A stretch of 64,000 nt of DNA from Blastococcus saxobsidens DD2 (lineage in GTDB: Bacteria; Actinomycetota; Actinomycetes; Mycobacteriales; Geodermatophilaceae): the NCBI RefSeq assembly GCF_000284015.1, contig NC_016943.1, forward strand, positions 1,281,541-1,345,540, written 5' to 3'. Below are positions 21,243 through 32,959 of this stretch, one piece after another. The stretch's first letter is position 1. Each line of letters starts with the position of its first letter. A program made the position numbers and the translations under genes. The notes beneath the pieces were generated by a model. It made no database searches, was not told the DNA's origin, and worked only from the letters and a program-made list of their open reading frames with translations.

Positions 21243-21859
21243 GGACGCCGCCCCACTTGGCTGCGCGGGTCGCGCGGGTCCGACCCCCTCGATCGGCGCG
21301 GCCGGTCGGGGGGACCTCCTTCGCGGCTGGTGAGATCAACTGCGGCGCGAGCGAGCCTTCGATCCAGCGGTCGCCCGGCGAGAGGGCTCCGGGCGCGCGG
21401 CGATGCATCTACGGGCGCAACCCGCTGGCCCGCGTAGGGAGAACGAGGGGTCTCAGGCACGGAGAAAGCGCCGTTCCAGGGCGTTCTCCGGTACTCCTCC
21501 AGAGAACCTGACAAGCCGGTCAGCCTGCGGTTATGCGTGGAGCGGGTGACCGGGATCGAACCGGCATGGCCAGCTGGGAAGGCTTGGTTGCTCCAGCCGC
21601 AAATGCCCTGGTCAAGGACGTGTCATGTGACCGTCGTGCCTTTCACGTGCCTTACCGCCGCGATTCGATGGACGAGCTGCTCTGTGCCGTCGCCGGCTCC
21701 ACGGTCCGCGACATGGCAATCCCGCTGGCCGAGAAGGGGGAGTCCCGGTTGTCCTCCCGGTGCGGGACGGCTCACCGGACAGGTCTTGTGGGACGGGAGC
21801 CAGAGGGCACGTGCTCCGTCCTGCGATGTTCCGGTGGGTGTTCCTCCACCGAAACTGCG
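21243..21859. other. Gene-free boundary between chromosome and element A
   Basis: Roughly 600 bp with no supported gene. It holds an inverted repeat (GGAGAACG near 21437 and CGTTCTCC near 21480) and the first tRNA-Gly-derived junction, described separately. The rest looks like non-coding element DNA next to the MazF stop. Confidence 0.45.
21538..21651 (-). mobile_element. Junction 1: tRNA-Gly 3'-half fragment plus 17-base arm motif
   Basis: Bases 21538-21587, read on the minus strand, are the anticodon arm, T-arm and acceptor 3' strand of a tRNA-Gly ending in CTCCA; the D-arm and 5' strand are absent, so it is not a functional tRNA. A 36-base core (21540-21575) is identical to junction 3. 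At +97 nt lies CGTGCCTTTCACGTGCC (21635-21651), present in variant form at the same offset in junctions 2 and 3. This is typical of attachment-site debris left by tRNA-targeting integrases. It marks the left end of element A. Confidence 0.75.
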
Positions 21860-22186
21860 TCAGTCCGCGCAGTCGACCGCGACGGCGAGGGCTTCGCAGA
21901 TCTGACGCATGCGCGTGTCGGCCAACCGTCCGAGCCGCTCGACGAGGATCGCGACAGAGACGCTCTCGACCGAGTCCATGTTGACCACGCAGCAGCGGGG
22001 TACCGGGTCCTCGCCGGGCTCGAGGCCGACTTCGCTGACGAGGCCGCGGATCGTGGTGGTGCATGGTGCGACGAGTGCGCGCCGATGTCGGGGGATCACT
22101 GCGTCGCGGGAGAGGACGACGACCGGGCGGCGCCCGATCTCGGCCATCTCGCACCACCAGACCTCACCGCGCGCGGGCATCGCCAT
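21860..22186 (-). CDS. mazF: MazF/PemK-type toxin
   Basis: 108 residues, likely a sequence-specific endoribonuclease. The family N-terminus ([14 protein letters not shown]) is followed by RRPVVVLSRD and the APCTTTIRG block. ATG 22186 is chosen because it begins the conserved fold and overlaps the antitoxin stop (TGATG). With the gene upstream it forms a type II toxin-antitoxin pair at the left end of element A. Confidence 0.85.
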   Translation of the reverse strand: MAMPARGEVWWCEMAEIGRRPVVVLSRDAVIPRHRRALVAPCTTTIRGLVSEVGLEPGEDPVPRCCVVNMDSVESVSVAILVERLGRLADTRMRQICEALAVAVDCAD

Positions 22187-22422
22187 CACGACCGTCCGGC
22201 GGCTTCGCGAAACGACGCCAGGTCTCCCCATTCGTCCGGTTCGTCGAGCGGGTGCTCGTCGTACGCGGTGTAGCTCGCCTCGACTTCGGCCGAACGGTGG
22301 CGCGCCAGCAGCGCGCGGAGCGCTTCATCAATCATGGCGGCGTCGGTGTTACCGGATCGCACACGTCGAGCGGCCTGGAGGAGATCCTCGTCGACGGTGG
22401 TGCTGAGCCGTGTTCTACTCAT
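22186..22422 (-). CDS. MazE-like antitoxin
   Basis: 78 residues. Ribbon-helix-helix N-terminus ([21 protein letters not shown]) and an acidic C-terminal tail that would wrap the toxin ([17 protein letters not shown]). Translationally coupled to the toxin. Antitoxins of this type usually repress their own promoter. Confidence 0.82.
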   Translation of the reverse strand: MSRTRLSTTVDEDLLQAARRVRSGNTDAAMIDEALRALLARHRSAEVEASYTAYDEHPLDEPDEWGDLASFREAAGRS

Positions 22423-22485
22423 GCCACCATCATGCCACGACGGTCCATGCTGCCATCCACGCCACTTCGCGCCGCGACTCATCGG

Positions 22486-25317
22486 TCAGCCGGCTAGCAG
22501 GGACGTGAGGACTCCACGCATGTGCTCGAGCGCGCCGCGCGCGCCGGTGTCCGCGCTCTCCGGCGGCGCGATCGCCTCGCGGGCTGGAGCCGTCATGAGC
22601 GGGTCACCATCGGCCGCGACGGCGAGGGCGGCCAGTTCACCGAAGCCACCGGTCGTTTCGAGATAGCGCTGGACCGGCCTCGCGTCACCTGCACGGCCCA
22701 GCGCCGACAGCATCGTGACGAACTCCAGGGCTGCGAGTCGGGCGGTGTCCATGACATCGGTCTCGAGCAGGTCATCGGCGTGGTCTCGCAGGATGGCGTA
22801 GGCGCGCGACCGGTTGCCGCATCGGAACGCCGCACGCGCCTCGACGGGCCGGTTCACCGAGAAGGTCCGCTCAGGCACATCGATGTGGGACATCTGATCG
22901 AAGAGGTCGTCCGCGTCCTGCGTCCTGCCTTGAAAGAGGGCTGAGTACCCCAGGCCCAGGAGCGTGAGGTGGAGCATCGCCGGTGGGCCGTCCGCTCGGT
23001 ACCGGGCCGCGAGGGGCGCCACGAACGTGTCGAAGGCGGCCAGCTGTCCGGTGGCCATCAACCCGGACGCCACCCCGGCCAGCTCGACGAGCGATGCGAG
23101 GTGCGGCTCGCCCATCCGTCTCAGCTCTGCGACCGCCGCGGGTGAGACGCTGCTCAGTGCGGTGCTGTCCTCGTACAGGTAGGCGCGTGTGTACGCGATC
23201 AGCGGGTGGTCGCGGTGGCCGTGGCGGTCGACGACCAGCTCGTAGCCTTGCCGGTCACCGCTGTGCATGTAGCGGTGCGCGGCCCAGGTCAGCCAGAACA
23301 CGACCCGGTCCACGTCGTCGGCCGGGACGACGGTGAGGATCCGTTCGGCCCATTCGCCGATCTCCCCTTGACGGCGCAGCGTCACCTCGGCGGCGAGTGG
23401 CCGGACTAGCGCATCCGCGAGGAGATGGTCCCCGATCCGGCAGGCGCGGTCGACGGCCGCCCGCAGGTTGGGCCACAGGGCACCGAGCTGCGCCACTCCC
23501 TCCACCTCGGCTCGGCCGACCAGCCGGTGATGGATGTGGGCGACCTCCTCCATGCACCACTCGGCGTGGCGTCGCGCGACCTGATCCGTCGCGCCGGCGG
23601 CGGCGAGGTCGGCCGCTCCGAACTCCCGCAGGGTCTCGAGCAGCCGGAAGCGACGCCCGGTCGGACCTGGCTCGACGCCGAGCATCGACTGGTCGACGAG
23701 GTCCTCCAGCAGGTCCTCGACCTGCGCCTCGTCGAGGCCTGGTTCGGCACAGACTCGGTGGACCGCCGGGAGGTCGAACCCGCCGGCGAAGACGGAGAGC
23801 CGGGCGAAGAACGTGCGGAGTTCCGGGGTGAGGAGGTCGACCGACCACTGAATGGTCGCGCGCAGGGTCCGGTGCCGGTCCGCGTTCGTCCGTGGGCCCC
23901 GCGTCAGGAGCCGGAGCCGGTCGTCCAATCGTTCGACGATCTCCGGGACGGTGAGCGTCGTGGTGCGGGCGGCCGCGAGTTCGATCGCGAGCGGCACCCC
24001 GTCGAGGGCGCGGCAGATGTCGATGATCTCGGCGCGGTGGGCTTCGGCGTCGACCGTTCGGGACGCGGCGCGGCCCCGCTCCGTGAACAGCTCGGCGGCC
24101 GGTCCGGCGGTGTCCAGCGGGGGCACCGCCAGCAGCTGTTCACCGCGTGCCCCGAGCCTCTCGCGCGAGGTGGCGAGGACGCGGAGGTCGGGACAGCCCT
24201 CGGCGAGCGCCGTGGCCATCGCGGCCGCGCCGTCGAGCAGGTGCTCGCAGTTGTCGAGCACCACCAGTGCCCGTCGGGGACGCAGTGCCGCGACGACGGC
24301 CTGCGTCGTCGTCCTGCCTGGGCCCTCGGCGACCCCGATGACCTCGGCGACGGCATGCGGCACGTCCGCGGAGGAGGCGAGGCCTGCCAGCTCGACGAAC
24401 CAGGCCTCACCCGAGCCGTCTCCCCAGGCCTGCGCCCCGGCCAGGCCCAGGCGGGTCTTGCCGATTCCCCCGGATCCGACGAGCGTCACGACCGCCGAGG
24501 TCGACAACGCGGCCGCGAGGGTTTGCACGAGGGACGCGCGGCCGATCAGGCGGTCGAGCCGCACCGGCAAGTTCCCGCGGCGCGTGGTGTCGTCCCGCTC
24601 TGAGGGCGATCTCTGCACATCGCCGAGGGACGGGCTCTGGTCGAGGATGCGGGTCTCGAGCTCACACAGCCGCAGGCCGGGCTCGACGCCGAGCTCGTCG
24701 ATGAGGTGGCTCCGGACCCGCTGGAACGCGGCCAGGGCGTCCGCCTGCCTGCCCAGTCGGTAGAGCGCGGTCATCAGGAGCGCCCAGAAGCCCTCGCGGA
24801 ACGGGTGGTCCGCCGTCAGCTCCGTCAGCGCGCCGATCGCGGCGGCGGCATCGTCGTCCACCTGACGCCCGAGCGCCGTTTCCACTGCCCCGAGTCGCTG
24901 CTCGACCAGACCGTCGACCGTGGCGGTGAGGCCGGGGACGTCCAGGCCGGCGAGCGGCGTCCCGGTCCACTCCGCCAACGCCGCCTCGACGTCCCCGGCG
25001 TCCAGGTGCTTGCGGAAGCGCACCACGTCGACCGCCTCGCCGGGCAGGTCCAGGCGGTAGGCCGCACCGGCGCGGACGATCGAGTCGTTGCCGAGGGCCT
25101 TGCGCAGCCGCGTGACGTACGACTGCAGGGTCTTCTCAGCGGTCCGCGGCGGGGCCTCACCCCAGACAGCCTCGGCAATCCGGGACACCGGGATCGCCGA
25201 CCGAGGCGCCAGGGCGAGGACCGCCAGGACCGCCAGACACTTCGCGGGACCCAGATCGAGCGGCCGACCACGGTCGTCGGTGGCGCCGACCTCACCGAAG
25301 AGCCGGATCCGAACCAC
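22486..25317 (-). CDS. SARP/AfsR-type regulator with BTAD and NB-ARC domains (SARP-1)
   Basis: 943 residues. An OmpR-like winged helix (about 1-90) and a bacterial transcriptional activation domain (about 95-245) are followed by an NB-ARC ATPase whose P-loop (GSGGIGKTR) is near residue 282, then a winged-helix/TPR-like C-terminal half. SARP proteins bind direct repeats with an 11-bp period and recruit RNA polymerase; ATP and a ligand probably gate activity. GTG 25317 follows an AGGAGGGA ribosome site. A three-fold 11-bp-period repeat lies in the divergent promoter it shares with the DUF4386 gene. Confidence 0.9.
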   Translation of the reverse strand: MVRIRLFGEVGATDDRGRPLDLGPAKCLAVLAVLALAPRSAIPVSRIAEAVWGEAPPRTAEKTLQSYVTRLRKALGNDSIVRAGAAYRLDLPGEAVDVVRFRKHLDAGDVEAALAEWTGTPLAGLDVPGLTATVDGLVEQRLGAVETALGRQVDDDAAAAIGALTELTADHPFREGFWALLMTALYRLGRQADALAAFQRVRSHLIDELGVEPGLRLCELETRILDQSPSLGDVQRSPSERDDTTRRGNLPVRLDRLIGRASLVQTLAAALSTSAVVTLVGSGGIGKTRLGLAGAQAWGDGSGEAWFVELAGLASSADVPHAVAEVIGVAEGPGRTTTQAVVAALRPRRALVVLDNCEHLLDGAAAMATALAEGCPDLRVLATSRERLGARGEQLLAVPPLDTAGPAAELFTERGRAASRTVDAEAHRAEIIDICRALDGVPLAIELAAARTTTLTVPEIVERLDDRLRLLTRGPRTNADRHRTLRATIQWSVDLLTPELRTFFARLSVFAGGFDLPAVHRVCAEPGLDEAQVEDLLEDLVDQSMLGVEPGPTGRRFRLLETLREFGAADLAAAGATDQVARRHAEWCMEEVAHIHHRLVGRAEVEGVAQLGALWPNLRAAVDRACRIGDHLLADALVRPLAAEVTLRRQGEIGEWAERILTVVPADDVDRVVFWLTWAAHRYMHSGDRQGYELVVDRHGHRDHPLIAYTRAYLYEDSTALSSVSPAAVAELRRMGEPHLASLVELAGVASGLMATGQLAAFDTFVAPLAARYRADGPPAMLHLTLLGLGYSALFQGRTQDADDLFDQMSHIDVPERTFSVNRPVEARAAFRCGNRSRAYAILRDHADDLLETDVMDTARLAALEFVTMLSALGRAGDARPVQRYLETTGGFGELAALAVAADGDPLMTAPAREAIAPPESADTGARGALEHMRGVLTSLLAG

Positions 25318-25373
25318 GGCAGGTCCCTCCTGGTCGGACCGATCTTCGCACGGTTCCTGTCGGTGCTCGCCGC

Positions 25374-25403
25374 GCTCAACCACGGCACGACCCGGGCTCA
25401 ACC
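25374..25403 (+). promoter_or_regulatory. Three-fold SARP-box-like repeat (GCTCAACC type)
   Basis: GCTCAACC at 25374, GCACGACC at 25385 and GCTCAACC at 25396 are spaced by exactly 11 bp in the 140-bp region between the divergent SARP-1 and DUF4386 genes. The repeat lies about 55 nt from both start codons. The sequence differs from the GGACAG repeats of the copper module, consistent with a second SARP of different specificity. Confidence 0.55.
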
Positions 25404-25457
25404 GGTGGCTGCCACGGTCGGAGGACAGCACGGCCCCACCGACCACAGGAGCACGTC

Positions 25458-26165
25458 ATGAAGCCCACCCAGCGGCTCGCCCGCACGGCAGGTCTGTACT
25501 ACCTCGTCGTCGCCGTGCTCGGCGCCTTCGCGCACATCGTCCGCGGCCAGGTCTACGTGCCCGGGGATGCGATGACCACGGCCGCCAGAGTGCTGGAGAG
25601 CGCCGATCTCGTCAGGTACAGCCTCGTCGCCGACCTGGTGCAGGCGACGTTCCTCGTCTTCGTCGTGCTGACGCTCCACCGGCTCCTGCACCACGTCGAC
25701 ACCCGGCTGGCGCGGGCGATGGTCCTCTTCGTCGTGATCGCCGTGGCCATCACCACGCTCAACATGGTGAACCAGCTGGGTGCGCTGCTCGTCGCGACCG
25801 ATCCGTCCTACGCCGCGGCTTTCGGCGTCGAGGGCGCCGACGCGCTGGTGATGCTCCTGCTGGACCTGCAGCACCACGGCTACCTCATCGCCCAGATCTT
25901 CTTCGGCCTGTGGCTCTTCCCCCTCGGCCTGCTCGCCTGGCGCTCGGGGATGTTCCCGCGCGTCATCGCCGCCCTCCTCGTCGCGGCGTCCACGTCTTAT
26001 CTCGTCGACGTCCTGCTGCAGTTCCTCGCACCTGCCGCCGCCGACGCCGTCAACCCCGCACTCGTGGGCCTGTTCATCCTCGCCGAGGTCTCGCTGCTCG
26101 TGTTCCTGCTCGCCAAGGGGGTCCTGAACCGGCTGCCGGCCGACCGCGCCCTGGTCGACGCATGA
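25458..26165 (+). CDS. DUF4386 membrane protein
   Basis: 235 residues with about six hydrophobic segments, starting MKPTQRLARTAGLYYLVVAV, the usual DUF4386 N-terminus. Function unknown. It diverges from SARP-1 and is the obvious candidate target of that regulator. A truncated paralogue occurs in element B at 50.1 kb. Confidence 0.8.
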   Translation: MKPTQRLARTAGLYYLVVAVLGAFAHIVRGQVYVPGDAMTTAARVLESADLVRYSLVADLVQATFLVFVVLTLHRLLHHVDTRLARAMVLFVVIAVAITTLNMVNQLGALLVATDPSYAAAFGVEGADALVMLLLDLQHHGYLIAQIFFGLWLFPLGLLAWRSGMFPRVIAALLVAASTSYLVDVLLQFLAPAAADAVNPALVGLFILAEVSLLVFLLAKGVLNRLPADRALVDA

Positions 26166-26227
26166 GCCGCAACCCGTCCAACCCGCCGTCCCGCACGCTG
26201 TCCCAGCCACACGTGAAGAGGTCTCCC

Positions 26228-27259
26228 ATGCGCACCACCCCGCTCAGCACTCAGAGCTCGAGCAGCAACCCCGCACCTCCAGCCGCGACCATGCGGGCCG
26301 TCGTGGGCCGCTCGTACGGCTCACCAGACCTCTTGGCCGTCGAGACCGTCGACCGTCCCGCCGTCGGGGAGGGGGACGTACTGGTCCGGGTCCGCGCCGC
26401 AGGACTCGACCAGGGTGTGTGGCACACCGTCACCGGCCTGCCCTACGGGATCCGGGCAGCAGGGTTCGGCCTGCGCGCACCGAAGAACCCCGTGCCCGGG
26501 CTCGACGTCTCCGGAACCGTGGCGGCCGTCGGTCGGAACGTGACGCGCTTCCAGATCGGGGACCCTGTATTCGGCACAGGCACCGGGGGGTACGCGGAGT
26601 ACGCCACCGCCCCTGAGAGCGGTTTGGTCGCCAAGCCGCCGGACGTGACCTTCGAGGAAGCCGCCGCCACCCCGTCGTCCGCGACGGCGGCCCTGCAGGC
26701 GCTCCGCGATGCCGGCCGCGTTTAGGCCGGCCAGCGGGTGCTCGTCATCGGCGCCGGAGGCGGGGTGGGCACGTTCGCGGTCCAGCTCGCGACAGCGTCC
26801 GGGGCCACGGTGACCGGTGTGTGCAGCACCTCCAAGGTCGATCTGGTCCGGTCCATCGGTGCCCACGACGTCATCGACTACACCCGCGAGGACATCGCCG
26901 ATCGGCCCTGCCGCTACGACGTCGTCATCGACACCGGAGGGGACCGGAGCGTCGGCCAGCTGCGCGCTGCCCTCACCTCCACGGGGACCATCGTGATCGT
27001 CGGGGGAGAAGGGGGCGGTCAGGTGCTGGGCCTGTCCCGGCAGCTGCAGGCGATCGCGCTGTCCCCGTTCGTCCGTCAGAGACTCGGCGTCGTCTTCTCC
27101 AGCCCGCGCCGCACCGACCTCGAACTCCTCGCGGTGATGCTCGCAGACGGCCGCGTGGTACCGGTCGTAGACCGGAGGTTCACCCTCGACGAGGTGCCGG
27201 AGGCGATCCGTCACCTGCGAGCTGGCCGCGCACGCGGCAAGGTCGTCATCGTCGTCTGA
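26228..27259 (+). pseudogene. NAD(P)-dependent quinone-oxidoreductase-type dehydrogenase with in-frame TAG
   Basis: MDR-superfamily (zinc-free quinone oxidoreductase-like) enzyme. The N-terminal catalytic domain (MRAVVGRSYGSPD...) runs to a TAG at 26723-26725, and the same frame continues at once with AGQRVLVIGAGGGVGTFAVQLA, the NAD(P)-binding motif, to a stop at 27259. Read through, it is 343 residues, the normal family length. The TAG falls in the hinge before the Rossmann fold, where family members often have Gln or another polar residue, so a CAG-to-TAG change is the simplest explanation. No Cys is expected there and no strong hairpin follows, unlike the AhpD-like case. An internal ATG at 26291 is an alternative start. 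Confidence 0.8.
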
Positions 27260-27503
27260 AGCGGCGGCAACGCAGGGGACGCTGTCGGCTGGGGATGCCG
27301 GTGCCGAATCGTTCGTCCAGCGGGCTCTGGTGGGCCTGGGCGATCGGCAAGAGGAGTTCGAGGCTGCGCGTCCGCCTGCTCGTCGGCGGAGCCGGCTGAC
27401 GCGAGAGAGGGCCGACGCAGGCGACCCCGACCCCCGACCGGCTGCTTCTCGTGCAGTGCATCAGGCCACTACGGTCAGCAGAGCAGCTAACGACGGGGGA
27501 GCG

Positions 27504-27851
27504 TTGATCGTCAAGGGAATCGTCTTCGCTGGGACGGCGACGAGTGCACGCCCGGAGATGCGGCAGTTCCTGCAGGAGGTCCTCGGGATGGTGCCCGCCT
27601 CGGTCGAGGGAGTCGAGGCAGACCTTTTCGATCTGCCGGACGGGTCGTCTTTCGCAGTGGCGTCACCGCAGGGCATGGGCGCCATCGACAGGAGCCTGGG
27701 CTTCCTGGTCGACGATCTTGATCAGGCGGTAGCGGAGCTCACGTCGGCGGGAGTCACCGTAGACGCACATGTGTCGAGCAACGAGCGCGAGCGTTACGTC
27801 CACTTCACGGCCCCCGACGGTCAGGTGTACGAACTCGTCGAACGGCTGTAG
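27504..27851 (+). CDS. VOC-family (glyoxalase/bleomycin-resistance) protein
   Basis: 115 residues with the paired beta-alpha-beta-beta-beta VOC fold: VKGIVFAGTATSARPEM, FLVDDLDQAVAELTSAGV and a C-terminal TAPDGQVYELVERL. VOC proteins are metal-dependent lyases, dioxygenases or drug-binding proteins; no specific activity can be assigned. The TTG at 27504 preceded by a GGGGGA ribosome site is used, because upstream in-frame sequence is not protein-like. Confidence 0.75.
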   Translation: MIVKGIVFAGTATSARPEMRQFLQEVLGMVPASVEGVEADLFDLPDGSSFAVASPQGMGAIDRSLGFLVDDLDQAVAELTSAGVTVDAHVSSNERERYVHFTAPDGQVYELVERL

Positions 27852-28009
27852 CGCGGGGCAATGAGTGAGCAGCCCAGCGGCGCACCATTGTGATTCCCGG
27901 GTATGAGGTCCTGGGCTTCGCGCTACAGGGACGGCTGCAGGCACAGTGGTATGAGCATGCTTGTTCGAACGTCCAGCGATACCGGCCCGGCACTGCGCGG
28001 TACGGCACC

Positions 28010-28129
28010 TCAAGTGCCGATGATCTCCAGCATGGCGGCTGCGCCGGTGGCCAGCACTTTGCGCCCGAAGTACGCGTCGCTGGTCATGGAGATATTGGCG
28101 TGGCCGAGCTGGTCCGCTGACGTCGGGTC
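28010..28129 (-). pseudogene. C-terminal fragment of a tyrosine recombinase/integrase
   Basis: The minus strand encodes about 39 residues ending in a TGA, with LGHANISMTSDAYFGRK near the centre. LGHxxxxMTxxxY is the final catalytic His/Tyr segment of phage-type integrases. The N-terminal nine tenths of the gene are missing; the frame runs back directly into flavin-monooxygenase debris. It is evidence that element A was once mobile. Confidence 0.75.
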
Positions 28130-28717
28130 TTGAGCGGCGACCGGGTCGCGAGCGACACCTCAGCCACCTGGGCGAGTTCGACGGCGATCTGGATGGCGGA
28201 GTTGCCGCGCCGACGACGACCACGCGCTGTCCGGTGTATGTCTCGGGCCGTTGGTACACGGCTGTGTGCAGCAGCTCGCCGTTGTAAATCCCCATGCCGG
28301 GCAGGTCGGGGGCCTGCGGGGCGCCGAACGGCCCGGTCGCGGCGATGACCGCTCAGGCGGTCAGCTGCTCGCCGCCGGTCAGCTCAACGACGAGACCATC
28401 GGCGTGCCGGCGGACTGCTGCGACTCAGGAGCCGGTGAGGACCGGAAGTGCGAAGTGGTCGGCGTACTGCCGCAGGTAGGCGGCGGCCTCGTCGCGGTGC
28501 GGATACCGCGCCGGGTCGCCGGGGAACGGCAGACCGGGCAGGGCGCAGTACCTGGCCGGGGGGAACAGGGTGAGCGAGTCGTAGGAGGCGCCCACGACCC
28601 ACGGGGCTGCTCGTCGGCCTCGAGCAGCGTGAAGCTGAGGCCGGTGGTGCGGAGGGCGTGACCGGCGGCCAGTCCGGCCTGGCCGGCGCCGATGACGATG
28701 ACGTCGTACTCGGGCAT
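28130..28717 (-). pseudogene. Degraded flavin-containing monooxygenase
   Basis: Starts MPEYDVIVIGAGQAGLAAGHALR with the FAD motif GxGxxG, continues as FMO-like sequence after frame changes (ALPGLPFPGDPARYPHRDEAA, then GIYNGELLHTAVY and QRVVVVGA at the NADPH site), with in-frame stops near 28430 and 28355 and at least two frameshifts. The 3' end is replaced by the integrase fragment. Non-functional. A second FMO N-terminus lies at 42.6 kb. Confidence 0.8.
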
Positions 28718-28814
28718 GGCGATCCCCAGAGGGCAGCGGTGACGGGTGGGTGGTGGCCCGGCGGCCGGCCGGCCGGTGCGGATGCGGCCGGCCGCCGGGA
28801 GCTTGTGCGGTGGG

Positions 28815-32090
<3,276 letters not shown>

Positions 32091-32156
32091 GGCTGCTCCT
32101 GGGTTGGTCGGGCGCGCTGCGGTGCGGGTGGTTCGGTGGTGAGGCTGCTCAGCGGC

Positions 32157-32174
32157 GCTGTCCGGGTGCTGTCC
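32157..32174 (-). promoter_or_regulatory. SARP-box-like repeat upstream of copA
   Basis: GCTGTCC at 32157 and again at 32168 (GGACAGC on the gene strand), exact 11-bp period, ending 67 nt before the copA start codon. Confidence 0.65.
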
Positions 32175-32516
32175 GGATGGTGTTGCGCTGGCTGGACTTG
32201 GTCAGGTGCTGGCGGGTGGCGGGTGGCGGGTCAGCGGATGCGGCGGCCCCGGCCGGGGATGAGGTCACGCCCGGGCTGGGTCGGGGTCGTCGACGCCGGC
32301 CGGGGCGGTCGTGCTCGACCCGGTGGTGAACCCGCGCCGCAGCACGCCTCCGAAGACGTCCCTGGCTTCGACGCCGGAGCGCGTCGCTGGCCGGCAGGCG
32401 AGCGCGGCGAGGCTGGGTGTGGTGAGGCCTGCGTGGCCGGGGGAGTCGATGAATCCGGCACGAGGGTGCGATGTGCTGGGCGGACGTGGCTGGGCGGGTG
32501 GGTGCCGGCTGATGTC

Positions 32517-32559
32517 CGCGCTCCGGCGGAGCAGGGGTCCGAGGCTCCGCCGGAGCGCG
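32517..32559 (-). terminator. Strong terminator after copZ
   Basis: A perfect 16-bp inverted repeat (32517-32532 with 32544-32559, beginning CGCGCTCC) with an 11-base loop, 4 nt after the copZ stop. No T tract. It would isolate copZ from copA despite their shared direction. Confidence 0.75.
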
Positions 32560-32563
32560 GTGT

Positions 32564-32770
32564 TCAGGACGCGAGGGTGTAGCCGGTCTCCTCGACCGCC
32601 TCGCGGATCTTGTCGGTGCTGACGGGCTGGTCGCTGGTGACGGTGACCGTGCCGGTGGCCAGGTCGACGTCGACTGCGGTGACGCCGGCGACGGCCCTGA
32701 CCTCGGCGCTGACCGAGCTGCTGCAGTGATCGCAGGTCATCCCGGTGACGGTGTAGGTCTCGATGCTCAT
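32564..32770 (-). CDS. copZ: HMA-domain copper chaperone
   Basis: 68 residues, a complete HMA domain with GMTCDHC (C13, C16) and the C-terminal ETGYTLAS typical of CopZ/Atx1 chaperones. It delivers Cu+ to the ATPase encoded downstream. An AAGGAGAAC ribosome site precedes the ATG. The promoter carries a pair of 11-bp-period repeats and is divergent from SARP-2. Confidence 0.92.
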   Translation of the reverse strand: MSIETYTVTGMTCDHCSSSVSAEVRAVAGVTAVDVDLATGTVTVTSDQPVSTDKIREAVEETGYTLAS

Positions 32771-32830
32771 GAGGTTCTCCTTCGTCTGGTGCCGGCGGCG
32801 TGCCGGCCGGGCGTCACAGTCGCGGCCGGG

Positions 32831-32847
32831 GCTGTCGCCGCGCTGTC
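32831..32847 (-). promoter_or_regulatory. SARP-box-like repeat upstream of copZ
   Basis: GCTGTC at 32831 and 32842 (GACAGC on the gene strand), 11-bp period, 61 nt before the copZ start. It lies back to back with the SARP-2 promoter repeat. Confidence 0.6.
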
Positions 32848-32873
32848 TGGCGCCGGCCGGATGCCACGGTCGT

Positions 32874-32892
32874 GGACAGCGTCCGGACAGCG
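32874..32892 (+). promoter_or_regulatory. SARP-box-like repeat upstream of SARP-2
   Basis: GGACAGCG at 32874 and 32885, exact 11-bp period, 68 nt before the GTG of the regulator gene. A weak -10-like TGTAGG follows at 32906. Suggests autoregulation. Confidence 0.65.
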
Positions 32893-32959
32893 GTGCTCCG
32901 TTTCCTGTAGGAGTGGGTCGCTCGGGTGCAGACTGCGGACGCCCAGGAGGGGGTGCGCC

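Larger units (their letters stand above)
32091..32563. other. copA-copZ intergenic region
   Basis: About 470 bp. It contains the copA promoter with its SARP-type repeat and the copZ terminator. A minus-strand frame of 76 codons (32231-32461) is Pro/Ser/Arg-rich with one CC pair and looks like chance coding in GC-rich DNA; not called. Confidence 0.45.

Noticed and set aside
21538-21587. A tRNA-Gly gene at each of the three junctions
   Set aside because: Only the anticodon arm, T-arm and 3' acceptor strand are present; no D-arm or complementary 5' acceptor strand follows in any of the three.
32231-32461. A 76-codon gene between copA and copZ
   Set aside because: Composition is Pro/Ser/Arg-rich without structure, and it lies across the copA promoter region.
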